Notes: a model not told the origin generated them from the letters alone. 49,502 nucleotides of DNA from Paracoccaceae bacterium (GCA_014359745.1 JACIYW010000003.1:1-49502), one strand, 5' to 3'; shown: positions 27,001-33,610, counted from the first letter of the stretch. Made by a program: numbers and translations.

Positions 27001-27099
27001 GTCGAGCGTGACGGTATGTTCGCCGTTGACCGCCAGTTCCGGCGCCGCATCCACATCGGTCAGCCGGAACGGCACCTGCCCCACGTTGAAACTGCCGAA
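1..27099 (-). CDS. Giant multidomain extracellular protein, main body (in-frame continuation after an amber codon; C-terminus beyond left edge)
   Basis: This frame is open for about 9,030 codons from the amber codon to the window edge, in the same phase as the 741-codon piece upstream, with no second stop and no frameshift. It is therefore best read as the body of one interrupted gene. Translated by eye, it has an almost all-beta modular layout: pre-peptidase-C-like repeats, 17 CARDB-like repeats, an IPT/TIG-like domain, a helical stretch, Fn3-like and propeller domains, Ig/cadherin-like repeats, dockerin-like EF hands, Big_2-like domains, a lipase-like domain and a zinc-peptidase-like site. 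I saw essentially no cysteine, as is usual for secreted giant adhesins and exoproteins. The first in-frame ATG after the stop is near 26379, 240 codons on, so reinitiation would lose any N-terminal targeting information. Likely role: surface or released adhesin/hydrolase, inferred from composition only. The secretion signal, if C-terminal, is outside the window. Confidence 0.8.
590..1180 (-). other. Zinc metallopeptidase-like domain in the giant protein
   Basis: The sequence WTIAHEYLHTLGLLDEY (motif HEYLHTLGLLD at 753-721) is an HExxHxxGxxD zinc site, and NAMSTQ about 20 residues later supplies a metzincin-type Met-turn. Two His and one Asp would bind zinc and Glu would be the catalytic base. 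The upstream helical stretch (LNNAQILHRLGQAINLT) fits the usual helix of such domains. It could process the giant protein itself or external substrates. I cannot assign a MEROPS family by eye; snapalysin-like or matrixin-like are options. Confidence 0.6.
3960..4740 (-). other. Lipase-like alpha/beta-hydrolase domain with Gly at the nucleophile position
   Basis: The domain opens with NITIITHDMS and contains the nucleophile-elbow context MHFIGHGRGAVVNSEIVQRM, then TTLDPVDH and later VDFADNYYQ. The elbow G-H-S-x-G of lipases is here G-H-G-R-G (codons at 4407-4393), so the serine is replaced by glycine (codon 4401-4399). As written, the domain should lack hydrolase activity unless another nucleophile is used. 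It may be a binding domain. Confidence 0.55.
5480..6870 (-). other. YncE/lactonase-like beta-propeller in the giant protein
   Basis: Repeated strands such as FDITLDPSNNFLLVSDAAS, REIAITPDGRQLIVTATT and GIAISPDLQYAFVMGQN fit the S/T-P-D-G-x-x-x-Y/L-V pattern of seven-bladed YncE/lactonase propellers. No catalytic assignment is possible by eye. Confidence 0.5.
7690..8620 (-). other. Two Big_2-like Ig domains and a ZU5-like domain in the giant protein
   Basis: Two units end in the Big_2 signature: DDGRIVGLADGITTLIARRG and DEAGLIRAVGPGTATVTVIR. They are followed by a segment with GAVIENAEGYQAAIAPGAL and a later FDLGDAPLLQPAQLAIP, which resembles a ZU5 domain. These are common structural modules in surface proteins. 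Boundaries are approximate. Confidence 0.5.
8870..9010 (-). other. Dockerin-like pair of EF-hand calcium loops
   Basis: Two calcium-loop motifs sit 27 residues apart: GDLNGDGRVDAAD and DLDGNGAANATD. Each gives the D-x-N/D-G-D/N-G-x-x-x-x-x-D spacing of the F-hand loops in type I dockerins, and each is followed by an aliphatic helix start. In a non-cellulolytic proteobacterium this more likely stabilises the fold with calcium, or docks to a cohesin-like partner that is not visible here. Confidence 0.55.
9340..9700 (-). other. RHS/YD-repeat-like segment in the giant protein
   Basis: Two adjacent strands read VYRYGPEGQLATVRDV and FAYDTEGRLIAATG, the Y-x-Y/D-x-x-G-x-L form of RHS/YD repeats. Only two or three copies are present, far fewer than in a true RHS shell, so this is probably a short beta insert rather than a toxin cage. 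Confidence 0.4.
10690..13340 (-). repeat. Nine Ig/cadherin-like (He_PIG-type) repeats in the giant protein
   Basis: Nine units of about 90-100 residues share the core D-x-D-x-D ... L-P-x-G-A-x-x-D-x-x-T-G-x-x-x-W-T-P, as in LPEGATLDPETGLLRWTPG and LPPGATFDGRSGVLRWTPG, followed by G-x-Y-x-x-x-V-x-A-x-D. This is the putative-Ig (He_PIG, cadherin-like) pattern of bacterial surface proteins, with acidic linker positions likely to bind calcium. Repeats are diverged at the DNA level. Confidence 0.7.
14020..14720 (-). other. NHL/SMP-30-like beta-propeller segment in the giant protein
   Basis: Several blade-like strands recur, for example YDLAFDGNGRLWAMTG, SLAIDADGLIYVASG and DLAIGPEGRLWATSW. The D-x-D/P-G-x-L/I-W/Y-V/A pattern is that of NHL or SMP-30/gluconolactonase-type propellers. 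A Big_5/SbsA-like Ig unit (ITAISPGQGAVLTTPV ...) follows at about 13.73-14.02 kb. The function is unknown; propellers in such proteins usually bind ligands. Confidence 0.5.
14980..15710 (-). other. Beta domain plus Fn3-like domain in the giant protein
   Basis: A segment with the pattern TQLDPALDPRGFRLGDLRLG ... VSAGVDGGSG is followed by an Fn3-like unit (DWTATDDLSGLRHVSVFVA, closing with GYEFLVLATDNAGNVE). I recall this pairing from other very large secreted bacterial proteins with CARDB arrays, but I cannot name the first domain. Boundaries are approximate. Confidence 0.4.
16940..17230 (-). other. IPT/TIG-like domain in the giant protein
   Basis: Right after the CARDB array the protein reads FQITGVRQDRVGDGRYV, then a glycine-serine turn (EGSSFHPDA), and closes with GLYDVEVINPDG. 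This is the layout of an IPT/TIG Ig-like domain. It links the stalk to the next, partly helical section at about 16.0-16.9 kb, which I could not assign. Confidence 0.45.
17500..24170 (-). repeat. Array of 17 CARDB-like repeats in the giant protein
   Basis: I count 17 copies of a unit of about 130 residues with the pattern PDL-V-x-x-L ... W-x-V-x-N-x-G ... W-x-D-R-V-x-L-S-x-D ... L-A-P-G-E-S-Y ... L-P ... G-x-Y/F-x-V ... V-x-E-x-x-x-D-N-N. Examples are WRVTNSGDAPATG and VFEGDATDNNTG. This is the CARDB (cell-adhesion-related, APHP-like) Ig-type fold. Such arrays form long stalks in bacterial surface proteins. All units are in one frame and diversified at the DNA level, so the array is old or kept divergent. 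Some units near 21.7 kb and 23.9 kb are the least typical. Confidence 0.75.
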
Positions 27100-29200
27100 C
27101 TACAGTTCCAGACGGTACTTGCCCGCCCCCAGCACCATGAGGTTCTGCGCAGTGTCCGAGGTCAGGGACGGCGTTGCCACCACCCGCCCCGTGGCATCCA
27201 GCACCCGGACAGTCCCGCCCGGGGTGTTGATCAGGGTCTCGAAATGCAGCGTTCGCGGGGCGTCGAGCGTGAAATCATATGTGGCAAAGCTGTAGGGCGT
27301 ATCCAGCGCCGCAGTCGTCAGCGTTTCCAGTTCCAGATCGTCGCGGATGACCTTGGCGATCCGCGGCGTCAGCGTGTAATCGACGCTCTCGGCGTTGTGC
27401 AGGGCGTCTACCATCAGGTAATAGGTGGTGTCGCCCACCGCCGTGACCGGGCCGAAATCGAGATTCAGAATCTGCCGCGTCAGTATTTGGCCGGTCTCGG
27501 ACAGCAGCGTAAAGAACCCTATCCCGCCGCCCCGGTTCTGCGTTCCCACGGTCAGCGTTTGCCCGTCCGTCAGGTCGATCCGCAGCACATCCGCCGTGCC
27601 GCGCTCCGTGATGCTGCCCTCGACCGGTTCATCGGGCTGAATCACCGGGGCGGTGGACGTGTCAACGATGCGAAAGCCATACTCGCCAGCTTCGGTGCCG
27701 ACCCCGCTTATCGTCAGCACATGGGCACCGGGCCCCAGCACGATGGCCCCGGAATACGAGGCGCCCGAGGACAGCGCACGCCCATCGACAAGACGCCCGT
27801 CCGGTCCGTCGATGGTGAATCGCAGGTTGGAGTTTGTCAGGCTGTCCAGGATGACGGTCGTCTCGGCCGCGATGTCGAAGCTGTAAGTATCGCGCCCTCC
27901 CGGTGCCAGCGTGCCCCGCACTGCGGTGCCCAGGGTCAGCGATCCTGCCCGGTCTGTCACCCTGTCAAGCGAGAAGTCGAATGTGCGCTCCCCGCCCTGA
28001 TCCAGTTCACCCCGGATCAGCAGGTAATATGTACCGGCCCGCGCCAGCGTCGTGCGTCCGATCCCGTCGTTGCCGGTCGCGACGACGTCACCCGCGGCAT
28101 CGCGGATCTCCCAGACCGGGCCAGTGCCCGACCCTGCCGGCTCCGGCGCCACCCGCACGATGTCGCCAGCGTCCGCCTCGAAGCGATAGACGGCACTGTC
28201 GGCGGCGGTGTTCAGGGTTGCGGTGGGGGTATCCCCGTAGGACAGAACCGGCGCCGCCCCGAGATCCCGCAGCGCGATGGCGTAATCCAGCGGCGTGGAA
28301 CTGCGCACCTGAAGCAGGTGATCGCCGGGCGGCGCATAGAAGATGTGGTCGTTGAACCGCAGACCGCGGTCGAACAATGTGACACCATGCTTGTCGATCA
28401 GCGACACCACCAAAGGTGGCTGCGGGAAGGTGCCCGCCGCATCGTAAAGCGCATCAAGCAGGAAGACGCCGCCCGTCGCGGTGGAAAAACGGAACGCGTC
28501 CACACCGTCCGCCTCGTCGATCCGCCCGTCGATCCGCGTGTCCAGCGGCAGCGGTTCCTCGTCGCCGGTCAGTGGCGTGGCCAGCGGCTCGACCGAACGT
28601 GTTGCCGTAAACCGATAGGTCACCTCGGTCGGTTCGGGCGTCGTGCCTTCGATGGTCACGAAATAGGTTCCCGAGACCGGCAACCGCACGCTTTGCGCCG
28701 TGGTGCCCGGGTTGAAAATCGAATCCAGCACTTCCTGACCAGTGGGGCCGGTGACGCGTGCTTGCAGCTGAAACCAGGTCGCGCCCGTCAACTCCTCGAA
28801 CGCCAGCGAAATCCGCTCTCCGGCCTCGGCCGTCACTTCGTAGGTGTCGTTTTCCCGCCCGGTGGCAAGCGTGCCCTCCACGGGCGTGTCCGGGGTGATG
28901 GTGCTGGCATCCGCAAGATCGCGCAGCGCGAACCGGTATTCCCCGGTCTGCGCGCCAAGGCCCGCGACCGAAAACCGGTATGTCCCCGAGGCCAGCGCAA
29001 TCGCCGCGGGCGATGACGCATATCGTCCATCTGTGTAGATGATCCGGGCGCCAGCCAGCGTCTCGCCGTTGTCCGAGGTCAGTTTCCATTCGAAATCGCC
29101 CGGCGTCAGCGCGTCGACGTGAATCTGCGTCGCTTCGTTCAGAACAAAGACATAGGCGTCTTCCTCGCCGGGCAGATCGATCGACCCCGCCACCGGCAAG
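24170..29200 (-). repeat. Array of PPC-like beta-sandwich repeats in the giant protein
   Basis: About 13-14 degenerate protein repeats of 110-135 residues follow the LEPR motif. Recurrent features are an E-G-x-I/L-x-x-G-x-x-D opening (for example PVEGTLATGREND, PVEGSITERGTAD), a middle GP-x-G-x-x-V strand and a closing L-x-A/P-G-x-Y strand before YxFRLxD. This looks like the pre-peptidase C-terminal (PPC) fold, used as a spacer or binding module in secreted proteins. The repeats have diverged too far for direct DNA repeats to be seen. The amber codon lies inside the sixth or seventh unit. The count is by eye and boundaries are approximate. Confidence 0.6.
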
Positions 29201-29325
29201 AGATCCGCCGAGAGCAGAAGCCTGGGTTCGAGTGCCTCGAAGAAAACCCTTTCAGGAGCGTGGCCACACGCGGCATCATTGCCATCTGTACGGTCGGAGG
29301 GTGCATCCTTGGGCATGGCATCCAC
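27100..29325 (-). CDS. LEPR-motif giant protein, N-terminal 741 codons, ending at an in-frame TAG
   Basis: The N-terminus carries the motif FEALEPRLLLSADLLP (residues about 29-44). This is the LEPR-XLL signature found near the start of very large secreted proteins of marine bacteria. After it come about six beta-rich repeats of roughly 125 residues, each with a G-x-D-x-Y/F strand, a GDY/GTY-type turn near the end and a closing YRF-L-D strand. They resemble pre-peptidase C-terminal (PPC) domains. The frame opens with GTG at 29325, and an ATG three codons on (29316) is an equally good start. Neither has a strong Shine-Dalgarno. The reading ends at TAG (27102-27100) in the middle of a repeat, where paralogous repeats continue with residues such as V-T-G-S. 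If the stop is real, a truncated product of about 741 residues is made. The adaptor gene upstream lies on the same strand. Confidence 0.85.
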   Translation of the reverse strand: MDAMPKDAPSDRTDGNDAACGHAPERVFFEALEPRLLLSADLLPVAGSIDLPGEEDAYVFVLNEATQIHVDALTPGDFEWKLTSDNGETLAGARIIYTDGRYASSPAAIALASGTYRFSVAGLGAQTGEYRFALRDLADASTITPDTPVEGTLATGRENDTYEVTAEAGERISLAFEELTGATWFQLQARVTGPTGQEVLDSIFNPGTTAQSVRLPVSGTYFVTIEGTTPEPTEVTYRFTATRSVEPLATPLTGDEEPLPLDTRIDGRIDEADGVDAFRFSTATGGVFLLDALYDAAGTFPQPPLVVSLIDKHGVTLFDRGLRFNDHIFYAPPGDHLLQVRSSTPLDYAIALRDLGAAPVLSYGDTPTATLNTAADSAVYRFEADAGDIVRVAPEPAGSGTGPVWEIRDAAGDVVATGNDGIGRTTLARAGTYYLLIRGELDQGGERTFDFSLDRVTDRAGSLTLGTAVRGTLAPGGRDTYSFDIAAETTVILDSLTNSNLRFTIDGPDGRLVDGRALSSGASYSGAIVLGPGAHVLTISGVGTEAGEYGFRIVDTSTAPVIQPDEPVEGSITERGTADVLRIDLTDGQTLTVGTQNRGGGIGFFTLLSETGQILTRQILNLDFGPVTAVGDTTYYLMVDALHNAESVDYTLTPRIAKVIRDDLELETLTTAALDTPYSFATYDFTLDAPRTLHFETLINTPGGTVRVLDATGRVVATPSLTSDTAQNLMVLGAGKYRLEL

Positions 29326-29364
29326 ACAATGTCAAACTGATGGAAACGACTTGCTTCAACTCAC

Positions 29365-29393
29365 CGGATAAATTCTTTCAAGGTACCATTCAA
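29365..29393 (-). promoter_or_regulatory. Putative sigma-70 promoter for the giant gene
   Basis: On the minus strand there is TTGAAT (29393-29388), a 17-base spacer and TATCCG (29370-29365), about 40 bases before the start. It lies in an AT-rich 257-bp gap (29326-29582) that contrasts with the high-GC surroundings. No other element is evident in that gap. Confidence 0.4.
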
Positions 29394-29582
29394 AAATTCG
29401 CCTGCGCCAAGGAGTCCGGTCGCTTGCGTCTGAAAGTATTTTTCCCGATTGTCCAAAATAAGTCAATTCCAACCCTTGCCTCAAGGAAATCTATTTTAAC
29501 TTCCTAGTTTCAATTGGTTGCAGGTTGTGCCTTCGGCAGAGTCCAGTCCGCTCCACCTAAAGATGTGTACTGGATGCCGCTT

Positions 29583-30407
29583 TCAATCGAACCTTATGCG
29601 GCATCGAAGCCCCGCCGGAAGCACAAGATTCGGATTCGGCAAGTCCGCCACGATGCCGAATGTCCCTGTCGCGGCGTCGAAAACCCGGTCGATGACGGTG
29701 ATCCTGGCTGCGTGTTCCCCCTCGAAGGGCGCCTCGGGAATGACCGTGACCTGCTGATCCAGCTTCAGATCCGGGTGGAAGGCGATCGGCACGAAGGCTT
29801 CCGCGCGCAGCCGGTCGATCCGGGCAACCGTCACAAGGGGCTCGCCCGCCGCCTTGAATTCGCCCACGTCCACCTGGCGTTCGGTAACGACGCCCATGAT
29901 CGGGCTGCGCACCGTCTTGCGCTCCATCCGGGCCGCCGCCGCCCGCGCGTCTATTGCGGCGATGCGCTGCTCCAGGACGGCCTCGGCCAGATCGGCGCGC
30001 GCCGTTTCGACGTCCATGCGTGCCTCTTCACTGACCCGTTCAGGGGCGGCGCTGCGTTCGACCAGCTGCGCCGCGCGATCCGCTTCAATCTCAAGGAATT
30101 TCAGTCGCGCCTGCCGACCGTCGATCAACGCGTTGTTGGACGAGCGCGCCAGAGAGGCTTCGACCTCGATCTCTTCAAGCGAGACATCCAGACGAACGAC
30201 CACCCGCCCCGCCTCGACCCGATCACCCCGGTCGACGGCAATCTCGCTTACGATGCCATCGACGGGCATACCCAGTTCGACCACCTCGAACGGCTGAATG
30301 AGACAGGTCGTGGTATCGGGCACAGCCTGATCGGACCAAGCAGAAACAGGGGCGCCAACCATCATCGCCAGCACCAGAACCGCCCTGCCGTTGCGCCAGT
30401 CAAACAT
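29583..30407 (-). CDS. HlyD/MFP-family periplasmic adaptor protein
   Basis: A 274-residue protein starting at the ATG at 30407, preceded by a G-rich ribosome site; the longer frame upstream lacks a plausible signal. Residues 9-23 (AVLVLAMMVGAPVSA) form a signal peptide. Then comes a lipoyl-like half (VELGMPVDGIVSEIAVDRGD), a helical hairpin rich in Ala/Glu/Arg (about residues 70-150), the second lipoyl half (RSPIMGVVTERQVDVGEF) and a short beta-barrel (LPAGLRCRIRF at the end). This is the layout of RND or ABC export adaptors. It is short for the family and has a cleavable signal instead of a HlyD-type membrane anchor. It lies 257 bp upstream of the giant gene on the same strand, which suggests a role in exporting that protein. 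No ABC transporter or TolC gene is visible nearby. Confidence 0.75.
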   Translation of the reverse strand: MFDWRNGRAVLVLAMMVGAPVSAWSDQAVPDTTTCLIQPFEVVELGMPVDGIVSEIAVDRGDRVEAGRVVVRLDVSLEEIEVEASLARSSNNALIDGRQARLKFLEIEADRAAQLVERSAAPERVSEEARMDVETARADLAEAVLEQRIAAIDARAAAARMERKTVRSPIMGVVTERQVDVGEFKAAGEPLVTVARIDRLRAEAFVPIAFHPDLKLDQQVTVIPEAPFEGEHAARITVIDRVFDAATGTFGIVADLPNPNLVLPAGLRCRIRFD

Positions 30408-30512
30408 TGCCAATGCCCCCGAATCTTTCCCGATCGTTGTCCGGATCAACCAGCTAACGCAAGATGAATGAGACCGTGCTGTGTGCGGGCCAATGAGCAG
30501 CGCATGCCAACT

Positions 30513-30535
30513 CCGCAAAAATCCCCGCCTTTGCG
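30513..30535 (-). other. Hairpin with T-tract upstream of the adaptor gene
   Basis: On the minus strand the sequence reads CCGCAAA, ten bases, then TTTGCGG, giving a 7-bp stem. Overlapping it is a smaller GC stem followed by ATTTTT, like a degenerate terminator. It lies between the IS30 remnant and the adaptor gene and may insulate the adaptor from the insertion sequence. Confidence 0.3.
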
Positions 30536-30554
30536 GCTTCTCGTGCCTCCACAA

Positions 30555-31450
30555 CCTTAGATTCCAACTTCAAGTGCAACGGTTGATTTGAAGGCCGCGA
30601 TTTCGTCGGCCATGGCTTCGGCCGGGGTTCTCCAGCCCAGGGTTTTTCCGGGCCGGTTGTTCATCAGGGCGGCGACGTCGTTAAGCCAGGTCTGGCTGGC
30701 ATCGCCGAGGTCGGTTCCCTTGGGCATGAACTGGCGCAGCAACCCGTTGGTGTTCTCGTTCGAGCCGCGCTGCCAGGGCGCATGCGGATCGCAGAACCAG
30801 ATGTCGATCTTCAGCCGCCGCGCCAGCTCGGGGTGGCAGGCCATCTCGGAGCCGCGGTCGCAGGTCATGCTCTTGCGCAGGGCGGCGGGCAGGCGTTTCA
30901 TCTGCCGGGTGAAGCTGTCGAGCATCGCGTCGGCCCCGTTGCCGCGCATCTTGCACAGAACAACGAAGCGGGTCTTGCGCCCACCCGGCATGCCCACCCA
31001 GCGTGCCGACGGAGGAGCGGTTGAACGCCCCCTTGATCAGATCGCCTTCCCAGTGACCGGGCACGAGGCGGGCCTCGATCTCTTCGGGGCGGTTGATAAT
31101 CCTGAGATCATCCGGGACCATGTAACTGCCCGCCAGCGTACCGCGCCGCGACCATCGCCGCCTTCAACCCGCCGCGCGGCTGCGCGTGGATCGCGGCATA
31201 GATGGTTTCGTGGCTGACGCGGGCCGTAGCGTCATCAGGTTCCATAAGCCGCAGTCTCTGCGCAATCCGCTCCGGAGACCAGCGCCGATGAACAAGGTGA
31301 TCGTGCACGACGCGATAGAGCGCGCTGCCCGTCGCGCCCTGTGCGTCTTCTTCATCCGCCAAGCCAGCGACAGGGCGCGCGCTCCCGGCCGCAACCGTTT
31401 CGATACCGCCCACCAGGATTCCCCCGCCCGTCAAAAGAGCGGAATCCTTG
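30555..31450 (-). mobile_element. Remnant of an IS30-family insertion sequence
   Basis: The element is defined by the decayed transposase. The end beside the transposase stop (ATTCCAACTTCAAGTGCAAC at 30561-30580) looks like an IS30-type terminal sequence, but I could not find its inverted copy near 31.4-31.5 kb. The right end seems deleted or diverged. No target duplication was identified. Confidence 0.55.
30557..31434 (-). pseudogene. IS30-family transposase, frameshifted and N-terminally truncated
   Basis: Three pieces in different frames reconstruct an IS30 transposase. The first contains RRWSPERIAQRLRLMEPD and VSHETIYAAIH (31434-31108). The second contains LVPGHWEGDLIKG (31121-30681). 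The third contains TCDRGSEMACH and CDPHAPWQRGSNENTNG (30997-30557). The DDE residues lie in GHWEGDLI, TCDRGSE and the NENTNG block. The N-terminal helix-turn-helix expected upstream is missing. The second break coincides with a 13-bp duplication: the 8-mer GCCCACCC occurs at 30979-30986 and 30992-30999, and removing 13 bases restores the frame (GTL-GGRKTRF). It cannot make a functional transposase. Confidence 0.85.
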
Positions 31451-31619
31451 AATCACACGCAAATTCATCAGCGCAAGAGAAACCTGATGGGTGGTAAGCC
31501 GGGGCAGCGCCGCGGGGTTTACACCGGGTGCATAATTTGAAACCCTGATGAGACATCCGGTGCACCCGCGCAGCAGCCGCGGCCCCGCAAACCCACCCCC
31601 TTACCCAAAGCGAGGTTCC

Positions 31620-32048
31620 ATGACCAAGGTCAAGGCGGGCGATACCGTCCGCATCCATTACACCGGCGCGTTGAACGACGGATCGGTCTTCGACAGTTCC
31701 GACGGGCGCGACCCCCTGGAATTCACCGTAGGCTCGGGCCAGATCATTCCCGGCCTCGACAAGGCCCTGCCCGGCATGGCGGTGGGCGAGGCCAAAACCG
31801 TCATCGTCCCCCCCGAAGAGGCCTATGGCCACGCCGACCCGAACGGGCGGCAGGCGGTGCCACGCGATCAGATCCCGTCGCACATCCCGCTTGATATCGG
31901 CACCCGGCTGGAACTGTCGCAACCCGACGGCAGGCAGATACAGGTGGTTGTCGCCGATGTCACCGAAGAGCAGGTCGTGCTTGATGCCAATCACCCGCTG
32001 GCGGGCGAGGCGCTGACCTTCACCGTGGAAATGCTGGAAATCGTCTGA
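31620..32048 (+). CDS. FKBP-type peptidyl-prolyl isomerase, SlyD-like
   Basis: A 142-residue cytoplasmic isomerase and chaperone that catalyses cis-trans isomerisation of prolyl bonds. The FKBP core is visible in VRIHYTGALNDGSVFDSS, FTVGSGQIIPGLDKAL and GEAKTVIVPPEEAYG. The insert-in-flap segment follows (residues about 70-120), and the end LDANHPLAG ... FTVEMLEIV is typical of SlyD-type proteins. The His-rich metal-binding tail of E. coli SlyD is absent, as in many alphaproteobacteria. The ATG at 31620 follows CGAGGTTCC (Shine-Dalgarno GAGG); the in-frame ATG at 31548 is not preceded by such a site. The next gene lies 64 bp downstream on the same strand. Confidence 0.9.
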   Translation: MTKVKAGDTVRIHYTGALNDGSVFDSSDGRDPLEFTVGSGQIIPGLDKALPGMAVGEAKTVIVPPEEAYGHADPNGRQAVPRDQIPSHIPLDIGTRLELSQPDGRQIQVVVADVTEEQVVLDANHPLAGEALTFTVEMLEIV

Positions 32049-32112
32049 ACAGCTTGGCAGAAGGCCCTGATCATGCTTCCCTGACATCCAGCCATGAAAG
32101 GGACGTATCACA

Positions 32113-32745
32113 GTGTCAAACCCGGCCTTCCAAGACCTGCTCACACGCCTGCGCGACCTTGAGGAAGAGATCGAGGAGGCAGTCGATCAGCGACGCGCCA
32201 AGTTTCGCTACCACATCGACCACAAGCGCGTGGTGTTCGAGGCAGAGATGCGCAAACGCCACCGCGCGGCGCGCATCCGGCTGGGCGCGTTCCTGCGGCG
32301 CACCCGGCCCCTTGTGGTCCTGACCGCGCCGGTGATCTATTCCCTGATCATCCCTTTCGTACTGATCGATCTGTTTGTGACCGTCTATCAGGCGGTCTGT
32401 TTTCCCGTGTACGGCATCGCCAAGGTGCGGCGCCGCGACTATGTCGTCATCGATCGCCACGCGCTTGGCTATCTCAACAGCTTGCAGAAACTGAACTGCG
32501 TCTATTGCGGGTATGGCAACGGCGTCATCGCCTATGTCCGCGAGGTGGCGGGGCGCACCGAACGGTACTGGTGCCCGATCAAACACGCATTCCGGGTGCG
32601 GGGCACCCATGACCATTACCCGGAATTCTTCGATTTTGGCGATGCCGACGCCTTCCGCACCCGGCTTGACGCGATGCGCGAAAAACTGCGCGAAGCACCG
32701 CCGCCACTGCGTTCACCAACCCCACCCGGTCGGCAACGCCCCTGA
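32113..32745 (+). CDS. Unrecognised membrane-associated protein with conserved-looking Cys/His motif
   Basis: I do not recognise this 210-residue family. It starts with GTG at 32113 after AAAGGGA. Residues 1-60 are charged and helical, probably coiled coil (LRDLEEEIEEAVDQRR). Residues about 66-100 are a long hydrophobic stretch (LVVLTAPVIYSLIIPFVLI, then FVTVYQAVCF), enough for one or two membrane segments. The C-terminal half is soluble and has NCVYCGYGNG and RYWCPIKHA. The three cysteines and nearby His could form a metal site. The gene follows the FKBP gene closely and may be co-transcribed. Nothing in the context fixes its function. Confidence 0.75.
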   Translation: MSNPAFQDLLTRLRDLEEEIEEAVDQRRAKFRYHIDHKRVVFEAEMRKRHRAARIRLGAFLRRTRPLVVLTAPVIYSLIIPFVLIDLFVTVYQAVCFPVYGIAKVRRRDYVVIDRHALGYLNSLQKLNCVYCGYGNGVIAYVREVAGRTERYWCPIKHAFRVRGTHDHYPEFFDFGDADAFRTRLDAMREKLREAPPPLRSPTPPGRQRP

Positions 32746-32805
32746 CCGGGGCCGCCGCGCGCACCAAGACCGGGCGTTGTTCATGGCAGCGACGTCGGCC
32801 CTGCC

Positions 32806-33594
32806 CTACAGGTTTTCCACCTGCGGCATGCCCAGAACGTGGTATCCACCATCGACGTGGATGATCTCGCCGCTGGTGTGGCGCCCATAATCCGACGCCA
32901 GATACACCGCCGTGCCGCCGACGGAGTCGAGCGAGGCATTGGCGCGCAGCGGCGCGTTCATCTCGGCGTTCTTGAAGGTCTTGCGGGCGCCCGAAATCGC
33001 GGCCCCCGCCAGCGTCTTCATCGGGCCCGGCGAAATCGCGTTGACCCGTATCCCCTCGGGGCCCAGATCGTTGGCGAGATAGCGCACCGCCGATTCCAGC
33101 GCCGCCTTGGCCACCCCCATCACATTATAGAACGGCGTCACCCGGTTCGATCCCTGATAGGTCAGCGTGATCAGTGATCCGCCGTCGGGCATCAACCTGG
33201 CTGCGCGCCCCGCCACATCGATGAACGAATAGCACGAAATCGACAATGAATTGCGGAAGTTTTCGCGACTGGTGTTGATGAATCGCCCGGCCAGTTCGTT
33301 CTTGTCGGAATAGGCGATAGCATGCACCAGAAAATCGATACTGCCCCAGCGGTCTTTCAACTGCGCAAAGGCCGCATCCAGCGAGGCATCGTTCATCACA
33401 TCCACTTCGACCAGAAAATCCGATCCGATGGTCGCCGCCAGCGGCATCACCCGCTTGCCGAACGCCTCGCCCTGATAGGAAAACGCAAGCTCGGCCCCCT
33501 CCGCGTGCAGGGCCCGGGCAATGCCCCAGGCGATGGAATGATCGTTCGCAACGCCCATGACAAGCCCGCGCTTGCCCTTCATCAGGTCGGCCAT
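32806..33594 (-). CDS. fabI: Enoyl-[acyl-carrier-protein] reductase (NADH), FabI
   Basis: FabI catalyses the last step of each fatty-acid elongation cycle, reducing trans-2-enoyl-ACP. The 262-residue protein has the divergent SDR nucleotide-binding start GVANDHSIAWGIA, SYQGE at residues 39-43, and the active site Tyr146, Tyr156 and Lys163 (LTYQGSN ... FYNVMGVAKAALE), with the same numbering as the E. coli enzyme. It ends GGYHVLGMPQVENL. The start at 33594 has only a weak ribosome site; Met5 is possible. It lies 16 bp after fabB in the same operon, the usual fabA-fabB-fabI arrangement of this group. Confidence 0.95.
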   Translation of the reverse strand: MADLMKGKRGLVMGVANDHSIAWGIARALHAEGAELAFSYQGEAFGKRVMPLAATIGSDFLVEVDVMNDASLDAAFAQLKDRWGSIDFLVHAIAYSDKNELAGRFINTSRENFRNSLSISCYSFIDVAGRAARLMPDGGSLITLTYQGSNRVTPFYNVMGVAKAALESAVRYLANDLGPEGIRVNAISPGPMKTLAGAAISGARKTFKNAEMNAPLRANASLDSVGGTAVYLASDYGRHTSGEIIHVDGGYHVLGMPQVENL

Positions 33595-33610
33595 TATCCG
33601 CTTACCCCGC

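Noticed and set aside
24055-29016. Series of plus-strand frames over the N-terminal part of the giant gene
   Set aside because: Same antisense shadow effect; all in one phase, with no ribosome sites and no recognisable motif.
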